From Pacificispira sp965223125 (lineage in GTDB: Bacteria; Pseudomonadota; Alphaproteobacteria; UBA8366; Aestuariispiraceae): a stretch of DNA of 64,000 bases. Location: contig OZ244984.1 of NCBI GenBank assembly GCA_965223125.1, positions 3,038,001-3,102,000 of the forward strand. Reading direction: 5' to 3'. How positions within the stretch are numbered: the first letter of the stretch is position 1; each line of letters opens with the position of its first letter. The notes below the pieces were generated by a model that saw nothing but the letters and a program-made list of their open reading frames with translations, did not search any database and was not told where the DNA came from. Below are positions 1 to 7,430 of the stretch, piece by piece. The translations under genes were made by a program, and so were the position numbers.

Positions 1-15
1 TCAGCCGATTGGTGA

Positions 16-432
16 TCACATCTTCTGTTTCGCCAGCCAGGCACGCAGAAAACTGATTTCCGTCTCCTGCGCGGCCACGATCTCTTGGGCGAGCTTTGCA
101 ATCGCCGGATCCTGATCCTCGCTGGCGAGATAGGCGACGGCCATGTCGATGGCGCTCTGGTGGTGAGGGATCATCATCCGGGCGAAATCGGTACCGGGTC
201 GGCCGGTCATGGCCATCGCTTCCATTTCAACCGACATCGCGGCCATCGCCTCCATATAGGCGCGGGACGCAGCACTCATACCCGACATGTCGGGACCATG
301 ATCGACAGGCCCGGTCATATCATGCCCCTTCGAAGCGGAGGAATGGGGCATCAGAAACGGCGTGGCCGCCAGGGTTCCGGCAATGCCGATCACAAGTCCC
401 GCCACGGCGGAAATCAGGGCTGGTCTGTTCAT
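16..432 (-). CDS. DUF305 family protein, membrane-anchored, metal-binding type
   Basis: A 138-residue protein with an N-terminal hydrophobic segment (about residues 7-27) that is either a membrane anchor or an uncleaved signal. A Met/His-rich linker follows, then a DUF305 four-helix domain. The family hallmark MMIPHHQSAIDM sits at residues 86-97, with the paired His at 90-91. DUF305 proteins are periplasmic or surface proteins often linked to copper or other metal handling, so that role is likely here but not shown. The start is supported by GGAG nine bases upstream. No metal-efflux gene adjoins it within the window. Family assignment is secure; the substrate is unknown. Confidence 0.85.
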   Translation of the reverse strand: MNRPALISAVAGLVIGIAGTLAATPFLMPHSSASKGHDMTGPVDHGPDMSGMSAASRAYMEAMAAMSVEMEAMAMTGRPGTDFARMMIPHHQSAIDMAVAYLASEDQDPAIAKLAQEIVAAQETEISFLRAWLAKQKM

Positions 433-745
433 GTTTCGATGCTCCAGTGATGTGACGTGTCAGTGGCAAAGGTCTTTTTGCAGCCTCCTGTAACGGGAGG
501 GTCAAGCGGAAAGATCGCGGAAACACGCTATTCCCTTCTCCTGTCCTGGTGCCCGTCTCAGACGTTTGCCCTTCTGGAGGAAGGATGCGGGCTTGGCAGT
601 GGGGTAGCAATCATAAATACTTATTTTGTTCTTTTTTGATTGATAAAAAATTCGTTTCGTTGATATTTAGAACATATAGTGATCATGTGCGGAGTCCACA
701 CTGAATCTCACTCTCCCTGTGTGGAAAATCATAAAGGATCAAGGC
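433..745. other. Intergenic region, AT-rich toward the toxin-like gene
   Basis: No convincing gene lies here. The left half is GC-typical. The stretch from about 606 to 720 is clearly AT-rich compared with its surroundings and probably carries the promoter of the rightward locus that starts at 746. A TATAGT hexamer at 675-680 is a reasonable -10 candidate but has no good -35 partner, so I do not call a promoter. Confidence 0.4.
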
Positions 746-2515
746 ATGATCAATCATCCGTTTCACACCTCCCGTTCTTCCGGTTCTGCTCGTACCGGCC
801 CGGCGCGTACCGGCCTGTCTGCCGGGTACAACGGCCCCTACGGATCGCGGCTGGAGGAAAATCTGGTCGGCTATCTGCGTGGACAGACACTTAGGGTCTC
901 CGATGCGCCCCCCGCACCGGATACCATGCCGGGCACCACGCCGGATACCGCGCCAGACGCCGCATCCGTTGAGATCACCCGACCGCCCGCATCGGACCCG
1001 CCCCTTTCGATGCGGGCGGCGATACCGGTCCATCGGGGCTTTTCGCAGGGAAGGACCGAGGCTCTCCCGCCCGCCGATCCGTTGTCGCGCAGTGCCGAGG
1101 ATGTGGATGGGGCGATTACGCATTTCATGCAAGACCCGCGCTATGTCGATCCGGCGCGGCGGGAGGGCCCCTATCGCGACAAGGTGACAAGACTTTGGGA
1201 CGCCGCCTATCCCGGTCCCTATGAGCCCGGCAGCTTTGGCCGCAATGCCCACCCGCATCTGACCGTCGGGGACGTGCTGGGCATGGCCGATGGGCTGGGG
1301 CTCGTCGATCCCGTGACGGATGACAATGCTCAACCGGTGGCGGGGCGGACCTCTGGTGCCTTCGTTCAGCCGCCGAAGACCGAGGCCGAAAAGCGCCGTC
1401 TTGACGACTGGATGGCGAAGCGCCCGCCGCATATTCCGGTCGCGGTCTGGCAGGCGATGGAACCCGCCCTGCCGGGTCTGTGGGACATGCCCGGCTGGGG
1501 TCGCCTTCCCCTCGGGATGCGGCTGGAGATGGAGAATGCGCTGGCGACGCCCCAGGGCCGCGCCGGGCTGCGGCGTGCGGCGCAGGCTGAAATCGAGGGC
1601 ACGGATATCGGCGGGAAGGAGCGCTCGGCACTCCTCACCGTGGTGGACAGGGCGCTACCGGAGGAAACGGGCGGGGAGGGTGCCGACGATCCCGACAGGC
1701 CGGACGGTGTTCAGGTGGCGAATGCCGGAGCTTTAATTCTACGTATCATCCGCCTGATCATCGGATCCTCCCGCGAGAAGGATGAGCCACCCTTTCCGCT
1801 CCCGCCACCCCTCGAACCGCCGCAAGAGCCAAAAGACGCTCCCGGAAATCCGCGCCAGGAAATTCCCGATCCGCTGCCGGATCGGACCGAGACTCCTGTC
1901 GACCCGCCCAACCTCGACACCACGGAAACCCTGGAACGAGACCCCGCCGTCAGTCGCCCCACAATCCTCATCACCCCCGATGGTGAGGAACTGACCGAGG
2001 ACGAGTATCTCGAGAAATACCCCGACCAGTCCGATATATTACCTCAGGGCACGGTCCTGCGCATTGAGGACAGCGAGGGCAATCCCTATGACATCAATGT
2101 CTCAGGCAGCCGCCAGCAGGAAATCGACAAGCTGAAAGGTCACCTCGACAAAGTACCGCCGAAACTCCGCGACGCCATCGCAGTTGGAACGCGCGGGGGT
2201 GCCTTGTTGACAGCGAAGGGGGCGGACGAGACGATAAGCAACATCTCAATACCTGGTGGCACAGATGCTGCTGCTACGACACGTCGACGATTTGATAGCA
2301 TAGTCTCTGCGGCTGGAGCTAACTCAGACTATGCCGAGCAGAAAAATGGTGATGGAGAACACCGCAGAAAGGTTGATTTAAAAGACGGGCATACAATTAT
2401 AGAGAGGATTATGAGCCCGTCACGAAATAAGGATCATACGAATGAAATCCAGATTCGAAATAATGATGGAGAAGTTATCATTCGTTTCAAGATACGGGTA
2501 GGAGGGAAGCAATGA
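746..2515 (+). CDS. Putative polymorphic toxin-like protein (constant N-terminus, variable C-terminal domain)
   Basis: I do not recognise the whole protein (589 residues from this start). The ATG at 746 is preferred because AAAGGA lies seven bases upstream; the frame is open 27 bases further. Order: Pro/Thr-rich residues 1-110; a DPRY...YRDKV...YPGP segment (about 130-160); a Trp-rich region (220-265); an AQAEIEGTDIGGKE segment (about 279-292); a short hydrophobic stretch (324-341); a proline-rich spacer (347-388); a linker starting LDTTETLERDP (from 390); and a C-terminal domain of about 85 residues ending KIRV. There is no signal peptide. The linker and C-terminal domain recur in the orphan cassette at 3355-4134, and the stop overlaps the next gene by 4 bases. 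This is the layout of polymorphic toxins with cognate immunity genes. The last 300 bases are visibly lower in GC than the rest. Toxin activity is inferred, not shown. Confidence 0.6.
   Translation: MINHPFHTSRSSGSARTGPARTGLSAGYNGPYGSRLEENLVGYLRGQTLRVSDAPPAPDTMPGTTPDTAPDAASVEITRPPASDPPLSMRAAIPVHRGFSQGRTEALPPADPLSRSAEDVDGAITHFMQDPRYVDPARREGPYRDKVTRLWDAAYPGPYEPGSFGRNAHPHLTVGDVLGMADGLGLVDPVTDDNAQPVAGRTSGAFVQPPKTEAEKRRLDDWMAKRPPHIPVAVWQAMEPALPGLWDMPGWGRLPLGMRLEMENALATPQGRAGLRRAAQAEIEGTDIGGKERSALLTVVDRALPEETGGEGADDPDRPDGVQVANAGALILRIIRLIIGSSREKDEPPFPLPPPLEPPQEPKDAPGNPRQEIPDPLPDRTETPVDPPNLDTTETLERDPAVSRPTILITPDGEELTEDEYLEKYPDQSDILPQGTVLRIEDSEGNPYDINVSGSRQQEIDKLKGHLDKVPPKLRDAIAVGTRGGALLTAKGADETISNISIPGGTDAAATTRRRFDSIVSAAGANSDYAEQKNGDGEHRRKVDLKDGHTIIERIMSPSRNKDHTNEIQIRNNDGEVIIRFKIRVGGKQ
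1581..1703 (+). repeat. AQAEIEG-segment repeat, copy 1 (pairs with 4975-5108)
   Basis: This stretch of the large gene is closely matched by 4975-5108. The alignment has no gaps for the first 70 or so bases, then the second copy carries an 11-base insertion. A more diverged version of the same peptide also appears just before the orphan cassette at about 3325-3420, so all three copies share a left boundary here. Confidence 0.85.
1907..2033 (+). repeat. Linker repeat, copy 1 (pairs with 3514-3640)
   Basis: These 127 bases align without gaps to 3514-3640, with six mismatches counted by eye. The segment codes for the LDTTETLERDP...EKYPDQS linker immediately before the variable C-terminal domain. 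Upstream and downstream sequences differ far more. A near-identical block at the junction between constant and variable parts is what cassette exchange by homologous recombination would use. Confidence 0.9.
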
Positions 2516-3315
2516 TAGTACGACATCGGCCGGACGGCATGGTACGTGAGTTCACACATCAGGAAGCAGAACTGATGTTCGTACCGATTCTACGGCGGGT
2601 GTTCGTGAATCCGAAGGAACCCGGAACAGTATATGGCACCTTGCCCTTAGGAACAGCAGCATTTCAGAATCCGACTTGGAAGATCGTCGCCTTTCACGGA
2701 ACACCGACTGGGCCAATCTTCGAAGCGCCGATGCGTGAGCAGCCTGAAAGGTATGCCCAATACCTGCATTCTGAACCGCTATACCGATGGGACGAATTGC
2801 GACCGCTGTGCATCGCACTTCTGGAACGGAATATTTTTGAACTCATCCATATGGGCACCTTAGCTTGGGTCGAAGAGTCTGCTTTTCATAGTGAAGACAG
2901 AAGCCCTGATCAAAGCGGTTTCAATGACGCGATGCTTGGTGCAATCGGGACGTTCCCCCTTTCTCGCAGTTTCTTTCAGGCTGCAGGTGATCCCGTGATG
3001 GCCTGCGTCCACGGCAGCAGCTATATCTTCTCACGTGACGCCAGTTGGGGAATCTGGGGGGATGAAGATAATTTTAGCGTGCTCGGCGGCGAACCGGACC
3101 TGATAGATCGCGTTCTGGAGCTGGGTGGGGGCGAAGCGTTCTGGCGACGCAACTTCGATGACTGGGTTATAGAGAATCAGTTGGACCGCAATAACGCAGT
3201 ATCCCGTGACTATCTCAAGCGACTCTATGCCTGCGCCAGATGGGAACCGCCCGACTACATTGCGAAGGACCTCCCGACACCGCCACACGCCCTCATCTTC
3301 GAAAGCGACCTTTAA
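2512..3315 (+). CDS. Candidate immunity protein for the upstream C-terminal domain
   Basis: A 267-residue cytoplasmic protein with no signal peptide or membrane segment. Its ATG overlaps the upstream stop by 4 bases (ATGA), indicating translational coupling. It shares a motif near residues 178-205, WGIW followed by L-x-x-EPD and a GGE-AFW-RR-type stretch, with the protein at 4131-4847, which occupies the same position after the second cassette. The rest of the two proteins is strongly diverged. Position, coupling and divergence in step with the toxin-like partner are what immunity proteins show. I do not recognise a named immunity family. It could instead be a chaperone or adaptor for the upstream protein. 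Confidence 0.55.
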   Translation: MIVRHRPDGMVREFTHQEAELMFVPILRRVFVNPKEPGTVYGTLPLGTAAFQNPTWKIVAFHGTPTGPIFEAPMREQPERYAQYLHSEPLYRWDELRPLCIALLERNIFELIHMGTLAWVEESAFHSEDRSPDQSGFNDAMLGAIGTFPLSRSFFQAAGDPVMACVHGSSYIFSRDASWGIWGDEDNFSVLGGEPDLIDRVLELGGGEAFWRRNFDDWVIENQLDRNNAVSRDYLKRLYACARWEPPDYIAKDLPTPPHALIFESDL

Positions 3316-3354
3316 ACCAAGCCTTGCCATGCCGCGCTGGCTCAACTCGATGGC

Positions 3355-4134
3355 ATGGATATCCTCGCAATTCCCAACGAGGAGAAGGAGAAACTGGGCC
3401 GCGGGTTGGACCGACACATCGAACCGACGCTTGATGGCCTGTTCGGGAAACCGCGCGACATGCTGAGCGAGGATGAGCGCGACGCCATTGATCATCCGCC
3501 ACCGGACGAGACACCCAACCTCGACACCACGGAAACCCTGGAACGAGATCCCGTCGCCAGCCGCCCCACGATCCTCATCACCCCCGATGGCGAGGAACTG
3601 ACCGAGGACGAGTATCTCGAGAAATACCCCGACCAGTCCGGCACCCTGCCCCAGGGGACGGTTGTTCAGATCACGGACGCTTCCGGACATGAGTACAAAA
3701 TCGATATGATAGGTGCCGATCGAAATGCCATGAAGAAGATGAGGAGTGCCCTCAACCGCTTACAATCTAAGGACTCTCGCACGGCGGTTTCACGCCTTGT
3801 TGAAGGAGGTCGACTGGAGCAGGTTGGGCAAAACGATGTAATTCTCGATATGGGATCCGATGAGGCGGCTGCGAAACAGCGGTTCGAAGATGCTCTTTCT
3901 TCAGCAGGAATTGATCCAGGCGAGGTGATCCCCTTTGAACAGGATGGTGAAACATCTGGCGCAAAGATTGGGGCGGCCAGCAGATATCAATTCAAAGATG
4001 GCACACAAATGATTTGTCGTAGCCATTCGCGAGACGGACGGGTTACCGTAGAAGTAGTTTTATCTCCACGTGGTTCCGATGGTAGAAAGACTCGAAACGT
4101 GAAAACTCGATTCGGCGTGAGGGAAAAAGAATGA
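3355..4134 (+). CDS. Orphan toxin-like C-terminal cassette
   Basis: A 259-residue frame matching the second half of the gene at 746-2515. It starts within a peptide like the AQAEIEG-TDI segment (homology extends upstream to about 3325, before any start codon). It then has the near-identical LDTTETLERDP linker, and a C-terminal domain sharing a GSD-AA-RF...SSAG stretch and a KDG...KTRF-type ending with the first copy. The ATG at 3355 has no Shine-Dalgarno sequence, and the proline-rich spacer is shortened. This is the form expected of a displaced, probably silent cassette that can replace the tip of the main gene. Expression from this start is doubtful. Confidence 0.55.
   Translation: MDILAIPNEEKEKLGRGLDRHIEPTLDGLFGKPRDMLSEDERDAIDHPPPDETPNLDTTETLERDPVASRPTILITPDGEELTEDEYLEKYPDQSGTLPQGTVVQITDASGHEYKIDMIGADRNAMKKMRSALNRLQSKDSRTAVSRLVEGGRLEQVGQNDVILDMGSDEAAAKQRFEDALSSAGIDPGEVIPFEQDGETSGAKIGAASRYQFKDGTQMICRSHSRDGRVTVEVVLSPRGSDGRKTRNVKTRFGVREKE
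3514..3640 (+). repeat. Linker repeat, copy 2 (pairs with 1907-2033)
   Basis: Near-identical partner of 1907-2033, at a constant offset of 1607 bases with no gaps. It codes for the same linker in the orphan cassette. After 3640 the two copies diverge rapidly although the encoded domains remain related. Confidence 0.9.
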
Positions 4135-4847
4135 AAACAAGATGGTTCGGACCGAACGCATTCTTCACACAGTACGACGAAGGCGAGTCGCATATATTAA
4201 AAGAACGCCTCTTCTACCGCGTGTTCCCGAGTTCCTTCATTGGTACGTCTAGAGAAGGTATCGGGGTGGATCGAATTTATCCGGAGAACTTCAAGGCTGT
4301 TGTCCTGCCTGGATCTGCATACGATTGCTACCGAACGAATTATGAAGAGATGGTTCCAGATGATATTGCCAACAGCCTCCCTGTCGGGATGGTGGACCTC
4401 TGGGAAGAAGAAAATACTTGTGATGATGCGTTACAGCCATTATTCGAAATACTCATTGAAGCTGGCATTCGCAGTGTACTTTCTATAGCCGTTGATATCT
4501 CAGGAAAGATCGGACCAGTTGTAGGCGTTGTCCCACTTCGATGTTTCTTTCATCTACCGGAATATTCTGTCGATATCGTTTGTGACGAAGTCTTCATCGT
4601 GCCGGAGGACGGTCGATGGGGCATATGGTCGGTTCAGGGCAACGGTGCCATCCTAGCTGCCGAACCCGATTTTATGGATGAGTTTCTGAAACGATCCTGC
4701 GGTGAGGATGCATATCGTGCCAGGGTAAATCGCTATGCTTTGGGAGAGTCGGATTTGGTTGGAGAATCAAACGAGCGTAAACCCAGATTTCAACTGAAAC
4801 CTTTCTACGATGTGGTTGGATGGGAGTTCCCTACCACCATAGATTAA
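4131..4847 (+). CDS. Candidate immunity protein of the orphan cassette
   Basis: A 238-residue protein starting in the 4-base ATGA overlap with the orphan cassette. It carries WGIW and then AAEPDFMDEF and a GEDAYRAR stretch at about residues 163-198, matching the conserved part of the protein at 2512-3315. Elsewhere the two differ, as expected if each is fitted to its own partner domain. There is no export signal. The base composition is lower in GC than the surrounding core genes. If it is expressed without its toxin-like partner it could protect against siblings carrying that variant, which is an inference. Confidence 0.5.
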   Translation: MKTRWFGPNAFFTQYDEGESHILKERLFYRVFPSSFIGTSREGIGVDRIYPENFKAVVLPGSAYDCYRTNYEEMVPDDIANSLPVGMVDLWEEENTCDDALQPLFEILIEAGIRSVLSIAVDISGKIGPVVGVVPLRCFFHLPEYSVDIVCDEVFIVPEDGRWGIWSVQGNGAILAAEPDFMDEFLKRSCGEDAYRARVNRYALGESDLVGESNERKPRFQLKPFYDVVGWEFPTTID

Positions 4848-4974
4848 CTTTTAAACTCGCGATGTCGGATACAGAATTGTACCGACTTTGATAGTTGCAC
4901 TGCCATAAGATCGCGTTTCAGCCTGGGAGTGGCTGGCTTGGAGAGTACACTAGCAACGTAACAGCACCGCGCGA

Positions 4975-5108
4975 CGCAGGCTGAAATCGAGGGCATGGAT
5001 ATCGATGGGAAGGAGCGCTCGGCACTCCTCACCTCGGTGGACAGCGCGCTGCCGGTGGAACCGGACGCGAAGGAGGCGGGGAGGGTGCCGATGATCCCGA
5101 CAGGCCGG
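4975..5108 (+). pseudogene. Frameshifted remnant of a third cassette
   Basis: The sequence matches 1581-1703 and encodes TQAEIEGMDIDGKERSALL in the corresponding frame. An 11-base insertion near 5060-5080 then shifts the frame, and translation stops at 5109-5111. No linker or C-terminal domain follows, and the DUF2794 gene begins immediately after. I read this as the left end of a lost cassette, which marks the right edge of the array. Confidence 0.75.
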
Positions 5109-5114
5109 TAGATA

Positions 5115-5459
5115 TCAATGCGTATCGATCAGGCGCAGCGGTTTCTGGAACACTTTAAGGGCTTCCCGCAGGTCGCGGCTGCGCTTCAGCGTCTGGCGAC
5201 CGGATCGAACGATGAATTCCGGGTGCTTCCCGTTGCGGCGTTTGGCGACTGCGAAGAGTGGGGTTTCGTGGGTGTGCCGGAAGATCGAAAAGATCGCGAC
5301 GGGTCCGTTGAAGTCGATGGCATAGTCCCGCCATTCGCCGGTTGAGACGCGCTGGGAATACATGTCGAGGAGTTGTCGCAATTCACCCTGATCGAAATAT
5401 ACCCGCTGTTTTCCGGTGCCCTGGCGGCGGTATTCCGAAAAATCGATCAGTTCCGTCAT
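5115..5459 (-). CDS. DUF2794 family protein
   Basis: A 114-residue protein beginning MTELIDFSEYRR. The family core is present: a VYFD-x-x-EL segment, GEWRDYAIDF at about residues 41-50, and VAIFSIFRHTHETPLF. DUF2794 is a small cytoplasmic family nearly confined to Alphaproteobacteria and without an established function. The frame is open 15 bases further to another ATG at 5474; I chose 5459 because GTGAGG precedes it and the family start fits. An imperfect GGTAGG/CCTACC hairpin (5484-5500) lies just upstream. Confidence 0.85.
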   Translation of the reverse strand: MTELIDFSEYRRQGTGKQRVYFDQGELRQLLDMYSQRVSTGEWRDYAIDFNGPVAIFSIFRHTHETPLFAVAKRRNGKHPEFIVRSGRQTLKRSRDLREALKVFQKPLRLIDTH

Positions 5460-5542
5460 AAGCCTCACATCCATCGACCCGAAGGTAGGTCAAGCCTACC
5501 CTATTTCCGAAGGGTCACGGAAGTGTCAAATTTTCCGTATTC

Positions 5543-5902
5543 CTAATTTACCTGTTGCTGTGCATAGCCATAGGGATCGGGTTCCCGGAAACAGTCGATC
5601 TTGCCCAGGGTGCGATAGCAGAAGACTGGCGCTTCGATGATTTCCTCGCGGGGTGCGCGGCAGAGCGGGCCTTTGTCGCGACTCTTGCGGATCGTGTCGC
5701 AATCCAATCCTGTGACAGCACCCGCAACCAGGTCCGTCGGAGTCTTGTCCTCGTTGATGATGATGGCGGTACTGGCGATGAACAGACCGGCCGGCGTCGC
5801 CAGTTCGCTGCCACAGCCCGACAGACCCAGCGATAGTGCCAGGGCGAGGGCAATAAACCCCGATGCTTGGTATCTGTTCGGGTGGGGATCGGGGCTGCGC
5901 AT
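5543..5902 (-). CDS. Small conserved alphaproteobacterial lipoprotein
   Basis: A 119-residue protein with a signal sequence ending in a lipobox, LGLSGC, at about residues 24-29, so it should be lipid-anchored. The mature part has TGLDCDTIRKSRDKGPLCR and CYRTLGKIDCF, a Cys pattern typical of a widespread alphaproteobacterial hypothetical lipoprotein. The four mature cysteines could form disulfides in the periplasm. The ATG at 5902 is preferred over a longer frame (to 6178) because GGAG lies eight bases upstream and the signal peptide begins there. Function unknown. Confidence 0.75.
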   Translation of the reverse strand: MRSPDPHPNRYQASGFIALALALSLGLSGCGSELATPAGLFIASTAIIINEDKTPTDLVAGAVTGLDCDTIRKSRDKGPLCRAPREEIIEAPVFCYRTLGKIDCFREPDPYGYAQQQVN

Positions 5903-6135
5903 GTCACGGTCTCCAGAAATGGGCATGGCTGTTGGCTGCAATGCGCAAAGCAATTTCCAGGCCACTGCCGACTGACGCAAGTCGATGGCATCATTGTGAT
6001 TGGTCGGGAATCCTGTGATCAGGAGGATCGTTGACAGGCAAGCGTTTGGCAATGCGTTGCGGAAAACCGTTAAAATCCTTACATTCGTAATGATGGTTCC
6101 AGTAGGACACAGTGTCTGGAAAGGGTGGCAACGAT

Positions 6136-6687
6136 ATGGTCGCAGGGGTATCCAGTACACCGATGGGCAGTATCGCACCGGATTTTCTGTTACCCGACGT
6201 GCAGGGGCGGCAGATTTCCCTGACGGATGTGCGGGGAGAAAACGGTACGGTTGTGTTGTTCCTGTGTAATCACTGCCCCTATGTCATCGCGATTGCCGAC
6301 AGGCTCGCCCCGCTGGCACAGGATCTTCAGGTTCTTGGCATCGGCATGGTCGGGATCATGGCGAATGACTGGACCCGGTATCCGCAGGATTCGCCCGACA
6401 GGATGCGGGAGTTCCAGCATCGGCACGGATTTTCATTTCCCTATTTGATCGATGAATCGCAGGATGTCGCGCGGGCCTACGGTGCCATCTGCACCCCGGA
6501 TTTCTTTGGTTATGATGCCGATCTGCGGCTGTGTTATCGGGGACGGATGGAGGGTAATGGCGGAAAAACCGGTGCGCCTCCGGCCAGTCGGGATCTCTAT
6601 TCGGCCATGGCGGCGGTTGCCCGAGGAGCGGAACCACCGCAGATTCAGCACCCGTCACAGGGCTGTTCGATTAAATGGCGTGGATAA
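6136..6687 (+). CDS. Thioredoxin-like redoxin family protein
   Basis: A 183-residue cytoplasmic protein with an AhpC/TSA-type thioredoxin fold. It has APDFLLPDVQGR near the N-terminus and the CNHC active site within FLCNHCPYV at about residues 43-51. A later ICTPDFFGYD segment carries the conserved cis-Pro region. This redoxin subfamily is usually annotated as a thioredoxin or alkyl-hydroperoxide-reductase-like protein of unassigned substrate. ATG 6136 follows GGAAAGGG by ten bases; an upstream in-frame GTG at 6112 is less likely. It stands alone between convergent and divergent neighbours. Confidence 0.8.
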   Translation: MVAGVSSTPMGSIAPDFLLPDVQGRQISLTDVRGENGTVVLFLCNHCPYVIAIADRLAPLAQDLQVLGIGMVGIMANDWTRYPQDSPDRMREFQHRHGFSFPYLIDESQDVARAYGAICTPDFFGYDADLRLCYRGRMEGNGGKTGAPPASRDLYSAMAAVARGAEPPQIQHPSQGCSIKWRG

Positions 6688-6764
6688 ATCGGCTGATCTC
6701 CCCTACATAGGGGCGTCGAGAGGCACAGAGACCTTGTTTTTCATTATCCGGAGAGTGAAACCCC

Positions 6765-7415
6765 GTGGCCGATATTTTCAATGAGATTGACGAGGAACTG
6801 CGTCGGGACAAGGCGCAGGTCTGGTGGAAGCAATACGGTAAATACATCATAGCCGTAGCCCTGATCGCGGTCATCGCGGCTGGTGGCTATACCTGGTATG
6901 AGGAACAGCGCAAGGCGGAACTGCAGGCGCTTGCCGATCAGTATGATGCTGCACAGCAAGTTGCGCGCAGTCAGGATGCCGAAAGCGCGCGGGCGACCTT
7001 CGAGGCGCTGGCCACAAAGGCAGGTACGAAAGGCATAGGTCTGGTTGCCCGATTCCAGGCGGCGGGACTGCATCTGGAAACCGGCGATCATGCCGCCGCT
7101 GCCGCTGCCTTTGATGCGATTGCCCAGGACGGCACGGTCGCGACGCTGTATCGCGATCTGGCATCGGTCATGGCGGTGATGCATGGTGGCATGGCAGGCG
7201 GTGATATAGAGGCGCTTCGCAGCCGGATCGAACCTCTTACCGGGGATCAGCAGCCCTGGCGCTATACCGCGCGGATGGTCGCGGCTTCTTTGGCCCTGGG
7301 TACGGGTGACCGGGACGCGGCAAGGGAATATTTGCAGCGGGTTGCCGATGACGCCGATGCACCGACCAGTGCACGGGGCCAGGCTACGGAAATCCTTCAA
7401 GCCATCGGCTCTTAA
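6765..7415 (+). CDS. YfgM-like tetratricopeptide membrane protein
   Basis: A 216-residue protein starting at GTG with GGAG eleven bases upstream. A short cytoplasmic stretch (DIFNEIDEELRRDKAQ) is followed by one transmembrane helix at about residues 27-44 and a helical TPR-like domain (TPR_21 type). It lies directly before bamB and der, the same order as yfgM-bamB-der in Proteobacteria. YfgM is an inner-membrane protein working with the periplasmic chaperone network at the Sec translocon, so a similar envelope role is expected. Only 15 bases separate it from the next gene, so the three are probably one operon. Confidence 0.8.
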   Translation: MADIFNEIDEELRRDKAQVWWKQYGKYIIAVALIAVIAAGGYTWYEEQRKAELQALADQYDAAQQVARSQDAESARATFEALATKAGTKGIGLVARFQAAGLHLETGDHAAAAAAFDAIAQDGTVATLYRDLASVMAVMHGGMAGGDIEALRSRIEPLTGDQQPWRYTARMVAASLALGTGDRDAAREYLQRVADDADAPTSARGQATEILQAIGS

Positions 7416-7430
7416 GAGATTGGGCGGAGA

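Noticed and set aside
683..1432. A 249-residue leftward frame over the toxin-like gene
   Set aside because: The rightward frame has a Shine-Dalgarno site, a longer span and repeated homologous copies; the leftward product is Arg/Gly-rich shadow sequence.
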